Positions 1 to 11,751 of a stretch of DNA of 64,000 nucleotides are shown piece after piece. Positions within the stretch are counted from its first letter, which is position 1, and each line of letters starts with the position of its first letter. The stretch covers positions 3,100,001-3,164,000 of the forward strand of contig NC_089425.1 in NCBI RefSeq assembly GCF_013426205.1. Reading direction: 5' to 3'. The position numbers and the translations under genes were made by a program. Below the pieces are notes generated by a model. That model was not told where the DNA came from and searched no databases. It saw nothing but the letters and a program-made list of their open reading frames with translations. The DNA is from Metarhizium brunneum (lineage: Eukaryota > Ascomycota > Sordariomycetes > Hypocreales > Clavicipitaceae).

Positions 1-218
1 CCCTGGTACTACTGGGTATCAGGGCACTGCCGCCGCAGGCAATTTGATAACCAGTAGCTACAAATATGCGTATGGGCATGTATGTACATCCCTACTCGCG
101 GCGTCCAACATCCTTCTTTGTTTGTTTCTATTTTCGGAATAGCAACCGCGCATTTACTCATGCTCTGTACATATGCCCACCCAGAAGCGTCGTCGGTGAT
201 TTGGTCAACGTGGGCGGG

Positions 219-419
219 CTATTCGACGGGGATGAGCAGGTCTTCTTTCGGCACGCGGTTGACGAGGGCGGCGCCGACGTTGGGCGCAGGCGCTCGACGC
301 ACCTGTTGGCTTGGCTCTGTTTCTTCAGAGGGACGCGTCGCATTCTCTTGGGACGAGCGAGACCGGCCGCGGCGTGGTCGACGGGGAGAAGAAGTTGGGG
401 ATAAGGCGTGCGAGCGCAT
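219..419 (-). CDS. Possible small protein or 3' coding exon, unknown function
   Basis: The minus strand carries an open frame of 66 codons from an ATG at 419 to a TAG at 219. It is unusually coding-like for this gene-poor end: the last 25 codons mostly end in C or G and read as a coherent tail ending in KEDLLIPVE. The N-terminal half is rich in Arg, Ser and Pro. No domain is recognised. The same frame stays open upstream to about 707, but there it reads as random sequence, so the start may be the ATG at 419 or an unseen upstream exon. A tandem TACTCCGTA motif lies about 250 bp upstream. It could also be a chance ORF; codon bias is the only support. Confidence 0.35.
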   Translation of the reverse strand: MRSHALSPTSSPRRPRRGRSRSSQENATRPSEETEPSQQVRRAPAPNVGAALVNRVPKEDLLIPVE

Positions 420-665
420 GCATATGCGGTCACACGCATTGTCACACGCGGGCAGGTTGAAACCGGAGAGACGGGGGTTGCTGCAGGTGAGTGAATTAAT
501 GTACGGGAACCTGGATGGTCGCAACATGTACGATTGTAAGATGACAAGGAGAAGTTGATACCAATGCTCATTTGGAGGGGGCCATGCTGGGTTCTCACAC
601 AATAATCTTTTGGGACCGGTGCTGGTTTTCGTGGCTGGCCGTGGGGAATAAAACGATTGTGTTTC

Positions 666-682
666 TACTCCGTACTCCGTAC
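666..682. repeat. Tandem pair of the TACTCCGTA intergenic motif
   Basis: Two overlapping copies of TACTCCGTAC share their flanking TAC. This is the only directly tandem copy of a motif found at about a dozen other sites in the window, none of them in a called coding sequence. Its function is unknown. Confidence 0.7.
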
Positions 683-3169
683 ACGTCACAGATTCACTAG
701 GCACCAATTGTGGTTTGATGTTTGCGAGTTCTTATATTGGGATACTCGGCTCCTATTTGCTCCGCAGTGAGGAGACGATACGCCATCTCCAAAACACTAA
801 ATGCCGTTGCTGGTCTGCTTGGCAGTTTTTGACAGGGCCCAGCCACCGAACTAGACGGGATAATTATGGACTCGATGCCACGCGGGCCTTTTAATTCTTT
901 GTTTTTTTTGGTTTCGTGGAGATGGAAAGTGGGCTCCTTGCTCGGCATGTACATACATACATACAACATACATCTGAAGGCCATGGGCCAATGAAGCACC
1001 CCCTTGACACGATGGGAACTTGAAGGCCCGGCCCCAGTCTATAATGGAGCTATTGGAACGTCAGTATGTACGGAGTACGCCGTATAAAGGAAAGGTTAAA
1101 GCGTAGCCTACCACCCCCCCCTTTTGCATCTGTGACACAAGAAAGCACGAGGAACGAGGCAAGGACAGGACTAGGATGCCGGAGGCGTAGGAAGCCAATG
1201 AATGGAGGTCAGGGCTCCGTGACGAAATCACATTGACGTCGGCGACCTGGGGAGACTACAATCATAGCCCACGGAGTCCGCTCCGAGAGTTGACCGTGTT
1301 GAGAGTGGTGTATAACCTGTTGTGAAAAGACATGGCCAAGCTGGCGGGTGGTCGTCATGGGAGCTATGAGCAGCCAATCATAGTTGCGACGCTAATTCTT
1401 CCCTCTTTTTGTTTTTGAAATCTTCGTACGGGGTAGTAGTTATTATAAGATCTCTTGGGGCGAAATGTTTCAAACGTGCGGGCCCTCGTCGACGTGATAA
1501 CAGTCTGATTAGAACTACTAGCCCCATGCTCGTGAATACTACTTTCAAGACAAGATCTTCAGCAGAAGGTATCCACAGCGGCACATCTACCGCTGATGCC
1601 GTTGTTAGCGTCCAGGATATTCTCAAGAACAAGGGACTGAATTTACACACCCAAAAATCACCCAGGCAAGGGCCCTTGGACTTTTTCTATAACAGAACAA
1701 TCATAGAATCAAGTTATGTAGGTCCATACATGTGACGTTCCGAGGGACGAAACATGACCAAGACGCTGCAGATATTGTGTGGGTTCCGAATCGGGCTTAG
1801 CATCAGCCTGCTGTTGAGTCTTGACAACATTCGAGTATAGCGACAATTGAGGTTTTCGGCGTGTTCTGCGCATCTCTCTGCGGATTAACACAAAGGTGTA
1901 TGTTGGCTCTGGATTCGACACCGAGTAACGGAGGTTGAATCGGGCCTTGACTGAATGCCAAACTGGTGTCGGTTGACAACACGAATGGCATGCACTGGCC
2001 GGGTTCGATAGACACCGTTGTTGACATCAGATATGTTTTGAAGCGTGTTGAGACAGTAAAACCGCCGAGCGAGCTTGTCAATGCCATGCCGATGGTCCGC
2101 GAGGTCGTGGGGCACCAAAATGAGGACAACAGAGCTCGAAGGAACGTCAACATGGCCATGAACCGCCCTATAGAAATCGATCAAGCAGAACTGTCTTCCT
2201 TTGTAGCGTCAAATAGACTGAACGCAATGGTATGAACGCTTTGAGCTCGTCATGTCGTACTGCCACCAGCCGCTGAGTCCACAGTAACGGACTATGCATT
2301 GGTAGAGTTTTGAATTCTGTAGACGTCTTGACCGTGCATTCACTCCTTCCTGTTTCGTGAGAATCGCACTTGCAATCTACTGTTTCCATTCCCCAGGTCA
2401 GGAGATCAGGAGAGGTGCCGAGGAAGGCACTTGCCTTCGTGATGGAAACGGAAGGGGCTACCTTCCCACGCCCTGGGTATAGAATCAGTTCTTCCACGGG
2501 TTTGATCAATCTCTTGTTTTCCCTCAACACCCACTCAATCCAAATACAACAAAATGGGCAGTCATCTGATCCCTCTTTGGTGACTACCTACCCGTCAATT
2601 CTTTTATTACAATCCGTTCTGAGGGTGCCATTGGGGACCCAGCAGTCAATGAGAACTCGAAGCCCTCTGGGAGGTCAAACGCCTTGATAAATGATGGTCA
2701 TCACTGTCTGTAGATGGCTCTTGGTTTGTATAAAAGGTGGTAAGTTCTTGTATTGCGCCCCGCTTGGGCTTGTCTCTTCCGCTCCCAAAGTGGTAATAAT
2801 GTGTTGCATCATTACCCTGTATGTATGGTTTGAATAATCTCAATGACATTGCTAATGTTCAATTGCGCAAATCCAGACTAAAGCCATGATTCGTGCTGAT
2901 TCCGATGCCAATTCTGCCTTTGTGCATTGTTCTGTCTCCTCTAACGCGACGCTGTTGTGGACTCAGCACTTCGAGATGTCTACTCTGTATTGCCCACCAT
3001 ATAGGTAGGTACACATACAGTACTGCATCCCGGTGAAAGAAGGGCATCATGGTCCCGTCTAGGTCCCGTGGTAACTCGCTGATGCAGAAGTGGCGACAGA
3101 AACAACATACAAGACAACATATGTAGGCAGGTTTACATTTTGTATCTACACACAAAACATACCTGGGAC

Positions 3170-3192
3170 AAACTCTGTCATTGACAGAGTTT
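3170..3192. repeat. Perfect 23 bp inverted repeat (11 bp arms, 1 bp centre)
   Basis: The arms AAACTCTGTCA and TGACAGAGTTT are exact reverse complements separated by one T. It lies in non-coding sequence between no recognised genes. It could be a dimeric regulator site, a cruciform former or a remnant of a mobile-element terminus; the sequence does not distinguish these. Confidence 0.75.
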
Positions 3193-5950
3193 TGGCGCGG
3201 AGTATACTTTCAAAGGTACCTAGGTAGGTTTGACGGTCTCTGAAAACTCATCAGACTGAAAAATAATGTAGAAGTAGACTTGTATCGAAGCACATTCTGA
3301 GTCGCATTGTCAAGCCAGCCGCCCACCTGCAGCCTGCACCATGCAAGGCCGACAGTTCTAGTTTCGAATCTTGCTTCTATATCCTGGGGAAACGGTTATA
3401 ACAAAACACCATGCCCAAAAAAAAAACCACCATTATTGTGTTTCGGAGGGCAAACGCCCAGCCTCCCTCGAGCGCCACAATGCCATGTAACAAAATCCAT
3501 CTGCCACACTCGATGCTCACAGTTCCCACTCCGCGAAAACACCGAACAAAAAAATATGTCTCCGAATACCCAGACCCCACAAGGATAGCGCTTCTTAGCC
3601 TCCGCCAACATCAGACGGAGGCCCGCACCATGGGACACTTCAGGCTAGCACCAACAAAGGAAACATCAGCTGGTCCCTGTCTTCTCGGAGAAGGGGGACC
3701 AAAAAAAGAAAAGAAAAGAGAAGCATCAAAGAGCCAGCCCGTGTGTAAAGCACGCGGTTCCTTCTCGGCTCCATTTCTATCTGTATGTCCTCGCCTGGAC
3801 CCCCGCTGTTATGTCGAGCATGAACCCGTCAAGCTCGTCATCCATATGTATGAACAGCGGCAATTATCTTTTTCCCCTTTGGCCTTTATGCACGCTCTAT
3901 CGTGCGTATTCTCTCTCTCTCTTCTCCTTTCCCTTCTTACCACTAGAGTTTACCCTTCTTACTAGCAGACTCCCCCATGCACGCAAGTACGTTCATGCGC
4001 CAATGCTCGCCATGCCGCATGCCACGCAAAACGAGTAGGCTGTCCCCCGCTTCTCTCCAGACGTGGCGCACACCCAGGCAAACACCAACCTTGGCTGTGG
4101 GCAAGGTTTTATTCCCAATCCGTCAAGCCGCTTGTGCTTGAGGGTCCCCTCCATGTGTCGCCGCCGCCGCGAGGCGTCGCCAGCCTGCTGCGGGTAGGGA
4201 CAGAGGCTGCACACACGCAGAATTTTTAATTATTTTTCTTAAAAAAAAAAAAAAAAACTCAATCAAGGCAGCAGCCCGAACCATTTGGTCTGCGGGTGCT
4301 GCTGGTACCGTGTAGTGTACACGTGTGTCGCATGCCCCTTTTGCGCTTGATCGGACGAGGTGCACGTACTGTATACACATCTGTCCGGCCCGCATGGTTC
4401 TGTGGTCGGAAGGGCAGGAGAAGTTGTCTACTAGTAACTTACTAGGTAGTTACTCCGGAGGCTAGGCAGTTGCTTGGTTGTCAAGTCAGGTCAGGAAGCT
4501 CTTCGTCTCGGCCAACGAGAAGTGACGATGTCCCATGTCCGATCCCGTAGGCGCTTGCTTTCTGCTCACAGCCGAGAGCTTGCACCCCTCACTTCTCACT
4601 TGTTGCTCGGTGCTCAGACAGCAAATGCAAGCTTTTGTTAGCTGTCGGGTCGTCTGCGGGTTGCATTGGTTGCATCAGCTGCGCCAAGTTGCACCAGTTG
4701 CACCCCTCCCTTTCGCGCCTTTCTCCCTTCCTAGGGCTTCACATGTTGCCTTAGTGTTGGCGATGGCGTGGGCATCTGCGCTGCATATGTGCTTTACTCT
4801 TAGGAATCGAATCTGGGCGATATCGACGGACCCTCCCGGCCGTCAAAGTCCGAACTGGGGCCCTGGGGCTCACAGCTTCTGCTGTCGCTCTCGCTGTCGC
4901 TCTCGCTTTCATTATGGCCTTGCCAGGGGCAAAAACACCTGGAGCCATGGATGGGCTTCTTGCGCCGTCACCCGTGAGCATGTACAAAGCGCGGCTTCAT
5001 GGTCCCCTCTAGTATCTCCCCCGGTGCTCTCAAGTGTATTTTGATGTCAAATCATCATGTCTTTTGATGTGTTCTACCTCGGCTACCAGGCATCTTGTCC
5101 TGTTGCTCATCTCCGTCCCGTATCCAGAAGCAAGGAGAAACTGAAATCTTCAAATCCTTTAACTATATAGACAGGTCTAGTAACCGTCGTCTCCATCAGC
5201 CGTCTGTCGTCTCGCAGCGTTGCAAATCCGCTCTCTGGTGCTCCACTTCCGTCCACTTCCCTGCTCTTCTTCCCGCGAGGGCAAGCAATTCTCTGAACAC
5301 CAGGGGGTGGGTGTTGTCCTCGTGTCAATGCCGAGGGGAGTTGAGACCCATGTAGAAAGGAAAACATGCGCGAAAATGTCAACATGAGTAAATAAAGAGG
5401 CAATGGAATCAAAATGTGGATGAGTTTGTAAAACAGGATGAGTGGATGTGACTCCAGGACCAAACTCGTACTTGATTACATTGCCATCATGTGCCAATGA
5501 GGAAGGGAAACCTTTCGGGGCTTGCGTATAACCAGTGGTCCTGGAAGCAATGCCAGCCACTAGCCTCTTGTCATTATTTCCCAATGCCTCAACATGACAT
5601 GCAAGAATGTAACAAATAGAGTTTGTCGGACGGAACGAATTAAAAAAAAAAAGACAAAAAAATGGTTCAAGATGCTGAAACAGCTCGAGGAGGCGTAAAA
5701 GCATGTCGTCTCTTCATATCGGCTCTCGAAGACAATCGCGACGCCATCACCAAGACCAACAAATCATAGCAGAAGCAATTGTAAATGTCGTCAAAATAAC
5801 CTAGCGCCCCAGAATATGCCTCTTTTTTTGGATTCATACGCCATTCGCCGATTCAGGTGACGTCGTTCGTTCGTTGCTGGGATGTTGCATCATCAAGTAG
5901 AAAAACGTGATAGAAACACCTAACCATCAGTCGCTGAAAATTAATCACAT

Positions 5951-5995
5951 TCCTCCTCCTCTTCTCTCTCTCTCTCTCCCCCCCTCTCTCTCTCC
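5951..5995 (+). repeat. CT-rich microsatellite
   Basis: An almost pure pyrimidine tract of CTC and CT repeats with an internal C7 run, about 240 bp beyond the ras2 stop codon. It probably lies in or near the ras2 3' UTR, where the transcript would read as a GA-rich tract. Confidence 0.8.
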
Positions 5996-6234
5996 GGCGG
6001 TTCGTGTCCTTCATAACAGAGTCTTTAATAGATTGTGCTTTTTTGAGTTTGTGTTTTGGTTTTCATTATCCCATTGGAGCCGGTTGTCGAGGGAAAGCAG
6101 TCGGTGGTATGTATGCAGCTTCCATTCGAGACACAAGCACGGCCGCAGGAAAAATTGCGTGACCCCTCACCAACCAACACCCCTCTCAGATGCTGCGTCT
6201 CACAAGGCCGGTGATGGCGAGGAAGCATTTGCGC

Positions 6235-7054
6235 TCATAATACAATACACTTTTTGCTCTTTTCGCCGTCCTTGCTGCGCCGGTATCTTGGTGCCTCGCG
6301 CTCGCGGCCCCCAATATCACCATTGCCTGTACGTGAGCGGCCGCTCGAGCCACCCGCCGGGCGAGACGCTTGTTGCCGCTGTCGACGCAAGATTCTGACG
6401 ACATCGTAGAAGGCCTTTTCAACATTGATGCAGTTCTTTGCAGATGCTTCAACAAATTCGCACCCCAATTCCCTGGCTAGTGCGTGCCCTTCTTGTGTAG
6501 ATACCTCACGCTCCGTAACTCTGTCGCTCTTGTTGCCCACCAGCATGATGGGCACTGGCATCTGGGGACTCGCAGCGGAGAGGGGCGACCCCGGGTATGA
6601 CGGTGAGGAGGCACATGATTCCTTGACGCGTTGGATTTGGTGGTGAAATTTTTTGATGCGGGTAAATGAGGAGCGGGATGAAATGCTGTAGACGAGTACG
6701 AAACCCTCGCCGTCACGAATCCATTGGTCGCGCAAGGCTGTGTATTCTTCCTGTCCAGCGGTATCGAGGACTTCGAGCATGCAGGGTTGACCGTCTATGA
6801 CCACCTGTTTGCGATATGAATCTTCAATCGTCGGGTCGTACTGTCATGAGGCTGCATCAGCTTGCGAGGCCCAGAATCGAGGATTAGCTTCCCCGCCTCC
6901 ACCTCTGGACGGTGAAGGTCGCAGGGACATTGGAGGACTGCAGACTCACGGTTTCAACAAAGTGTTGCAGACATAGTTGAATTGTCAGTGCTGTCTTTCC
7001 TACGCCACCATCACCCAACACCACCAGCTTGTATAGTACCATACGGCCCGCCAT
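6235..7054 (-). CDS. ras2: Ras-like small GTPase, Ras2 type
   Basis: Two exons, 7054-6950 and 6840-6235 (109 bp intron), give 236 residues. Ras family GTPases are membrane-bound GTP/GDP switches; in filamentous fungi the Ras2 class governs hyphal growth, conidiation and virulence through MAPK and cAMP pathways. Visible motifs: P-loop GDGGVGKT at residues 14-21, effector loop YDPTIEDS at 36-43, DTAGQE at 61-66, NKSD at 138-141, the SAK motif (EASAKN), and a C-terminal CaaX box CIVL after a lysine-rich stretch. A Ser/Pro-rich insertion of about 20 residues before NKSD is typical of the fungal Ras2 branch. The ATG at 7054 is chosen because it precedes the first beta strand by a normal distance; an in-frame Met at residue 5 is a less likely alternative. 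The final Leu suggests geranylgeranylation rather than farnesylation (inference), and no cysteine for palmitoylation lies just upstream of the box. Confidence 0.95.
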
Positions 7055-10000
7055 GCTGGGCAAGAGTTGGAGCTGTGCGCCGACAAGTGGCTAGTCGAGG
7101 AGAGGTGATGGAGAGATTATACACTCGTCCTTGACAGGACAAGCCGTCGATCAGGAGGGAAGGGGAGTGGTCGGCGAAGCACAGCTCGGAATTGTAGCGG
7201 GAGCCTGGGACGGGAGAGCAGCGTGGTGATTGTGCGGCTCCGAGTCAATGGGGAAGAATGAAGGATGGTCAGGTCAAAGATGTCTGCTCCAGCCTCAGCA
7301 CAAGACTCGCGAAAGATGTTACTGAGGCGTTCTGGCTTGCGGTGGGAGCTGCTGGACTCGGGTGGGCAGAGGGTCGAGTGGAGTCGGTGGGTGAGCGGGT
7401 CATGCTGCTTTGTATGGAGTAGAGGCGCAACGACAGAGCCACTGTCTGAGCCAGTGAGCATGGTTGCTAAGGTACTCGGTACGGAGTACAGAGCAGCAGT
7501 GGGCGCTGATAGGAGACCATCGGCCGCGGATGGACTGGGTTCTCGAGTGGCCACCAAGATAGATTGATAGGTTCGCAGCTAGCAGGATGCACATGGTGAC
7601 ATGGACCACCCGAGTGCACGGCCAGTTGCTGGAGGAGATGCTCAGCTTGCCCGCCATGGTCCAGGGCCGTCCAGGGCTGATCTCATACAACAACATACAT
7701 ACATACAGGTAGAAGCTGGCCGAGCTTGTTGGTAGGGACGAAGCACCGCAGAGAGAGCTCCAAGGCCGGATGGGTGCATGATTGGCGGGCTGACAAGCTG
7801 TAGAAGTTTATGTACATTCAATGTTAGATATAATATGGGCCGCACGCGAGTCCAGTCGATAGCAGTACTGCCAACAACCCATGACTACTCCATATGATCC
7901 GTAGAGCCCTGAAGAGATAAAGGCACCAACCACTGCTGTCTGGTGCTGGCCGATACACAAAAAGAGCCATGCCACCATGATGCTCAAGCTCGCCTGTTTG
8001 TCGGATCCGCTGGGACGTGGTTGGGGGTCGAGGAAAGCCAGACGTCCTCGACTATCCAGTGGAGCGGCTTGACCTCTTGCGGTCTCTTGTCGCTTCTGTA
8101 AGCTGACCCAGCCAGATACGCCCGGTCAGCCCAGGTTCAATGTTGGCCAGGACTGGAGCTCAAGGGGTCTTGAGCGGGTCGCCCCTTTGACAAGACGAAC
8201 GGGGCAGATACAATTGCAATGCGAATATTAGCGCAGATGTGGTGATGGCCTTTGTTCCTTTTGTTGCGTCTCGACAAGGACAAGTCCTCCAATGATTGAT
8301 GGTGCAATACTCCATACAGGTGGCCCCTTTGGCGGCTTTGGCAGTGTCTGAGGCAACTCGAATGCCGCCATGTTGTGCTAACCATGGTTAAGCTAGGCAG
8401 GCTGTTTTGAGGAACAATGCGTGACAAGAGTGTGGGAAATAATAGAGGCCCGTTGCCATGAATGTTGAAATCCGCTCAGCCACAAGTGCTTGTCCTCCAT
8501 ACCGTGGTAGTATGTACATTGCATCGGTTCTATCATTGATATGCCGCGCCGGGGAGTCGGCTTCAGAGGCTCCTTAAGCCAAACAGCAGACAAGGGCAAT
8601 CGGCAATTAATGTTGGTTGGAAAAGTCAGTCATATTGTGACGGCGACGAAATAACACGGGGCTTGCCATTCTTCGAGGCAACGTGTGCTAGGTACCAGAC
8701 TGTTGGGATGGCCAATCGGCGCCGGATTGGGTCATCATCAACAACATTGCAGATTGTACTCGACGCAAACGCCTGGGCCAGAATCCGAAGCATGTGTACA
8801 GAGTGCGCTCTATGGCTTCTCTACGGGGGACTCTGCATCATCGTGATTCTCGTACCAACAGCCAACAGCATAAAATCTAGTATTGCTCTTCGAATAGCGA
8901 TCAATGCTGCATTTTCGTTTTAGCAGGCGGGCCGGAGGATACAAACAGAGGCGGCCTACCAAACTCCATGGAACCAACCATCCACGACTCGACGCGCCTT
9001 GTCGATCTGCGTTGTAGTCGACCTCCCTGCCAGAGTGGTAGTCTGGCTGGTGGCTAAAGAGCATCGTCCAACCCTACAAATCACATACCCTAGCTTGCCC
9101 AGCAGCCCGCCTGGGAGTTTGGAGCCTCTTGGACCATGGATTTGGGTGGCCCAAGCAAGCACCTGGGCGGGTCTTTGGTTTTGGTGTAATTCTGAGCATC
9201 CACTGACCCCCTCAGCCACGGTCGTTTGCTGCATCGATGCTAGTTATGTTGTGTGTGTCCATTGCTTGTGGTGGTTGGCGAGCGTCAGCTCCGTTGCGCC
9301 CTGGCGCGTCATGGCATCGTGAGTGAGTGAGAGCAAGCAGAATGTTTGCCGGCAGCCCAGAGAAAGGCGAGAAGTGCCGGGGGGAAACGAGAGCCAGGGA
9401 GAGAGCCTTGACAAACAGGCATGCAATGACAGCGGCAAAACAAGACATTCGATCTCGAGTTCCCAGTTTTGCGGCTTCAAAAGGAAAACGTTTCAGTCCA
9501 TTGCTGGAAGAACCTGCGGGCCAAAAAAAAAAAAACTAACACCAGACTGCATTCATCGACAAGGAAGGGAAGGAGCGTTTAGCAATACTGCAGGGCTGCC
9601 TGCCTCGTGCATGTTTTGTGGTCCTGGCGCTTGTCAAAGCCACTCGAAGCATTGTCTCTTGCCTGGTCCCAACATCGAAGGCCTCGACGAACCCTCGACA
9701 AGCCCACGAGTTATCGACTTCACCACCCCAGTCCTCACATCTCAGTCATGGTGTCGCATCGACTCGACCAACTTCTATTTCTACCTCTGCGTTCGGACCT
9801 CCGGGTTCCGGGCCTCTGCTCCTGCGGCCGCACGTCCTTGCCATACGGCTGTTGTTCCGGCCGCCGGCTTGACCACTCGCCTGTTTATTTTGCCTCGTCA
9901 TTTCGCTCGTCCATGCTGCTTGGCATGTATCATTGGCATCGAATATCATGCTACATGTAACGGTTCTATCAATGCCCCCTCTAGCATTTTCATTCGTCGG

Positions 10001-11751
10001 TCTCGTAAGGTTCTAGATTTGCCACTTGAAGGTAGCTAGACCCTGGCGCTACACAACAGCAAGACATCAGACCGGCCGCAGCGGAGAGCCGCCAAACAAG
10101 AAAAAGGTTGCCATCGATATCTTCTGGGGCAGAACTGTCCCGACCGCGACGAATGGGTGGTTCCCTCCCTGCAGAGGCCTGATTCATTTACAGCAGGGCC
10201 GTGCCGTCCATCCGCAACTCATCCAACGATGGGTTGGTTGATGGCTCGATGGAGAGCTGGGCGTTTCTGTCAACGATTAGCATCCGGCCTGGCTCAATAC
10301 TGCACCCCACATGTCCTCCTCGTATCATTTTGCAACTTCGTTCGCCTGCCAATAGTTGAATTCCATAGTACTCCACTGCCACCACATGTTCAGCTGGGTG
10401 GTTACTCTCTCTGTCTCTGCTTTTCCGTCTGTCGACTTCTCTCAACGCATGTCTTAATTGTTCTGGTACGCAATCCAATATTGCCCATCCATCTACAGCT
10501 TTTTGTGCATACGAGGTGGTGCGAAATGCCCCAGGCAGCCTCTACACCCATCATGTATCGTCTGTGGCACGGCTTACAGACAGGCTTGCCACCCGGATTA
10601 TGCTACTAGGGGACTAGACAAACTGCTCCAAAATAGTAACAAGACTGGCCTCTCACTCGGCTCGCCTCACTTACCGTCGAAGACACACGAATAGAGAACA
10701 GGCTATGACAAGGCGTCGCACATTCAAAACACCACGAGGCCCTATCTCATAGCATATCACGATTAGCTTCCATTGGTTGTTTCGTATTGACGAACCGCTC
10801 TAATGGGCAAGATATGACGAGTTGCCTGGATGTGCCACGAGTATGTTGAATCTGCAGCCTGCACGAAGTCTCGTCAGCCGACCGAGGGAACATTTTCATA
10901 CCTCGCGTCTTATTCCTTGGTTCTCAGATTCATTGTTGATGATTTCCCGATCCAGTACCAGTGCTATCCCCTGCTAGCGCCGTTCAAAAACTCTGTTGAA
11001 GCAGTTGCCACAAGAGAGGCCTGTCCTTTGTCTGCTCAGTGACCGAAGAGTATGCACAAGCGAGTGAAATGAAGAGCCAATGCCGCACATCCATGTTTTG
11101 CGTCTCGGTGTAGACTTTCTGTATCCAGGTATGCTTGCGATATGGCGGGTGAATGGCCCACCGAGATTCTCACATGTCGTGTTACTTGAACCCAAGTTCT
11201 GACATATCCCAGCCTGCATCTAAAAAAACAACGACAAACACATGCCTGTGCCGTTTTTCTAGTCAACAATGTGACATCAATTACCTTATAAAATACTGTA
11301 TTCGTTAGCAGAGTAGGTCACCCAAGGGGCGCAAGGGTTCATGGACCTTGACTTCAGATTGTCAGACTTAGAGTTGAGTTTATGGCAGTATGCTCCGCAC
11401 GGCTTTTTGGGTTCTACGAAAGCTGAATAGTATCAAGTTTTTTCTGGGGGGCCAATGTATCAATTTAATTGATCGGTCAATCTATAATATAATGTATACT
11501 TGGAGATCCCTCATATACATGGGGCAATGGTCCGTCCACAACTACAGCAGACAAACTGCCATCGGTCAGAAAACATAAAGCGTCGAATCTAGAAACATGC
11601 GAGCAGGGATATAGCTGAGTGAGGTTCTCTGGCCTCCATTGTGAAACTGCGCCGAGAACTTGACTTTGAGATTGACTGATATCTCCTTGCAGTCAACCAC
11701 CGCTTCCTTGAAGTCCTTTCCCTGGCAGAAAAATACACCACAATGACATTC
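7055..11751. other. Long intergenic stretch between ras2 and the HAD gene
   Basis: About 4.7 kb without a recognisable gene. The ras2 promoter and 5' leader occupy the left end, with a TACGGAGTAC-type motif at 7479-7489 and CATA repeats near 7692. A 238-codon open frame at 9323-10039 has no family resemblance, starts at GTG and shows no codon bias. CT-rich sequence around 9650-9800 resembles a fungal 5' leader, but no gene follows it. No RNA gene was recognised. Confidence 0.6.

Larger units (their letters stand above)
420..6234. other. Gene-poor stretch, no confident gene
   Basis: About 5.8 kb with no ORF that resembles a known family. It contains TACTCCGTA-type motifs at 666-682 (tandem) and 1068-1078, a perfect 23 bp palindrome at 3170-3192, an A17 run near 4240, and pyrimidine-rich tracts around 3900-3960 and 5951-5995 like those in fungal 5' leaders. 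At 1803-2530 several minus-strand frames are open and partly coding-like but shift frame near 2170. The part just below 6235 should include the ras2 3' UTR. Confidence 0.6.

Noticed and set aside
1..57. Possible 3' end of a plus-strand gene at the left edge
   Set aside because: One frame reads GTTGYQGTAAAGNL but does not stop nearby, and the frame that stops at 55-57 reads as random. There is too little sequence to support a call.
3411..3965. 184-codon plus-strand open frame
   Set aside because: Its composition follows poly-A and CT-rich tracts, with no recognised motif and no splice context.
4535..5044. 169-codon plus-strand open frame
   Set aside because: It includes a CGCTGTCGCTCT simple repeat translated as Arg/Cys/Ser and looks random elsewhere.
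9323..10039. 238-codon plus-strand open frame
   Set aside because: It starts at GTG, has no codon bias or domain resemblance, and contains poly-Lys from an A13 run. It is best read as chance openness in non-coding sequence.
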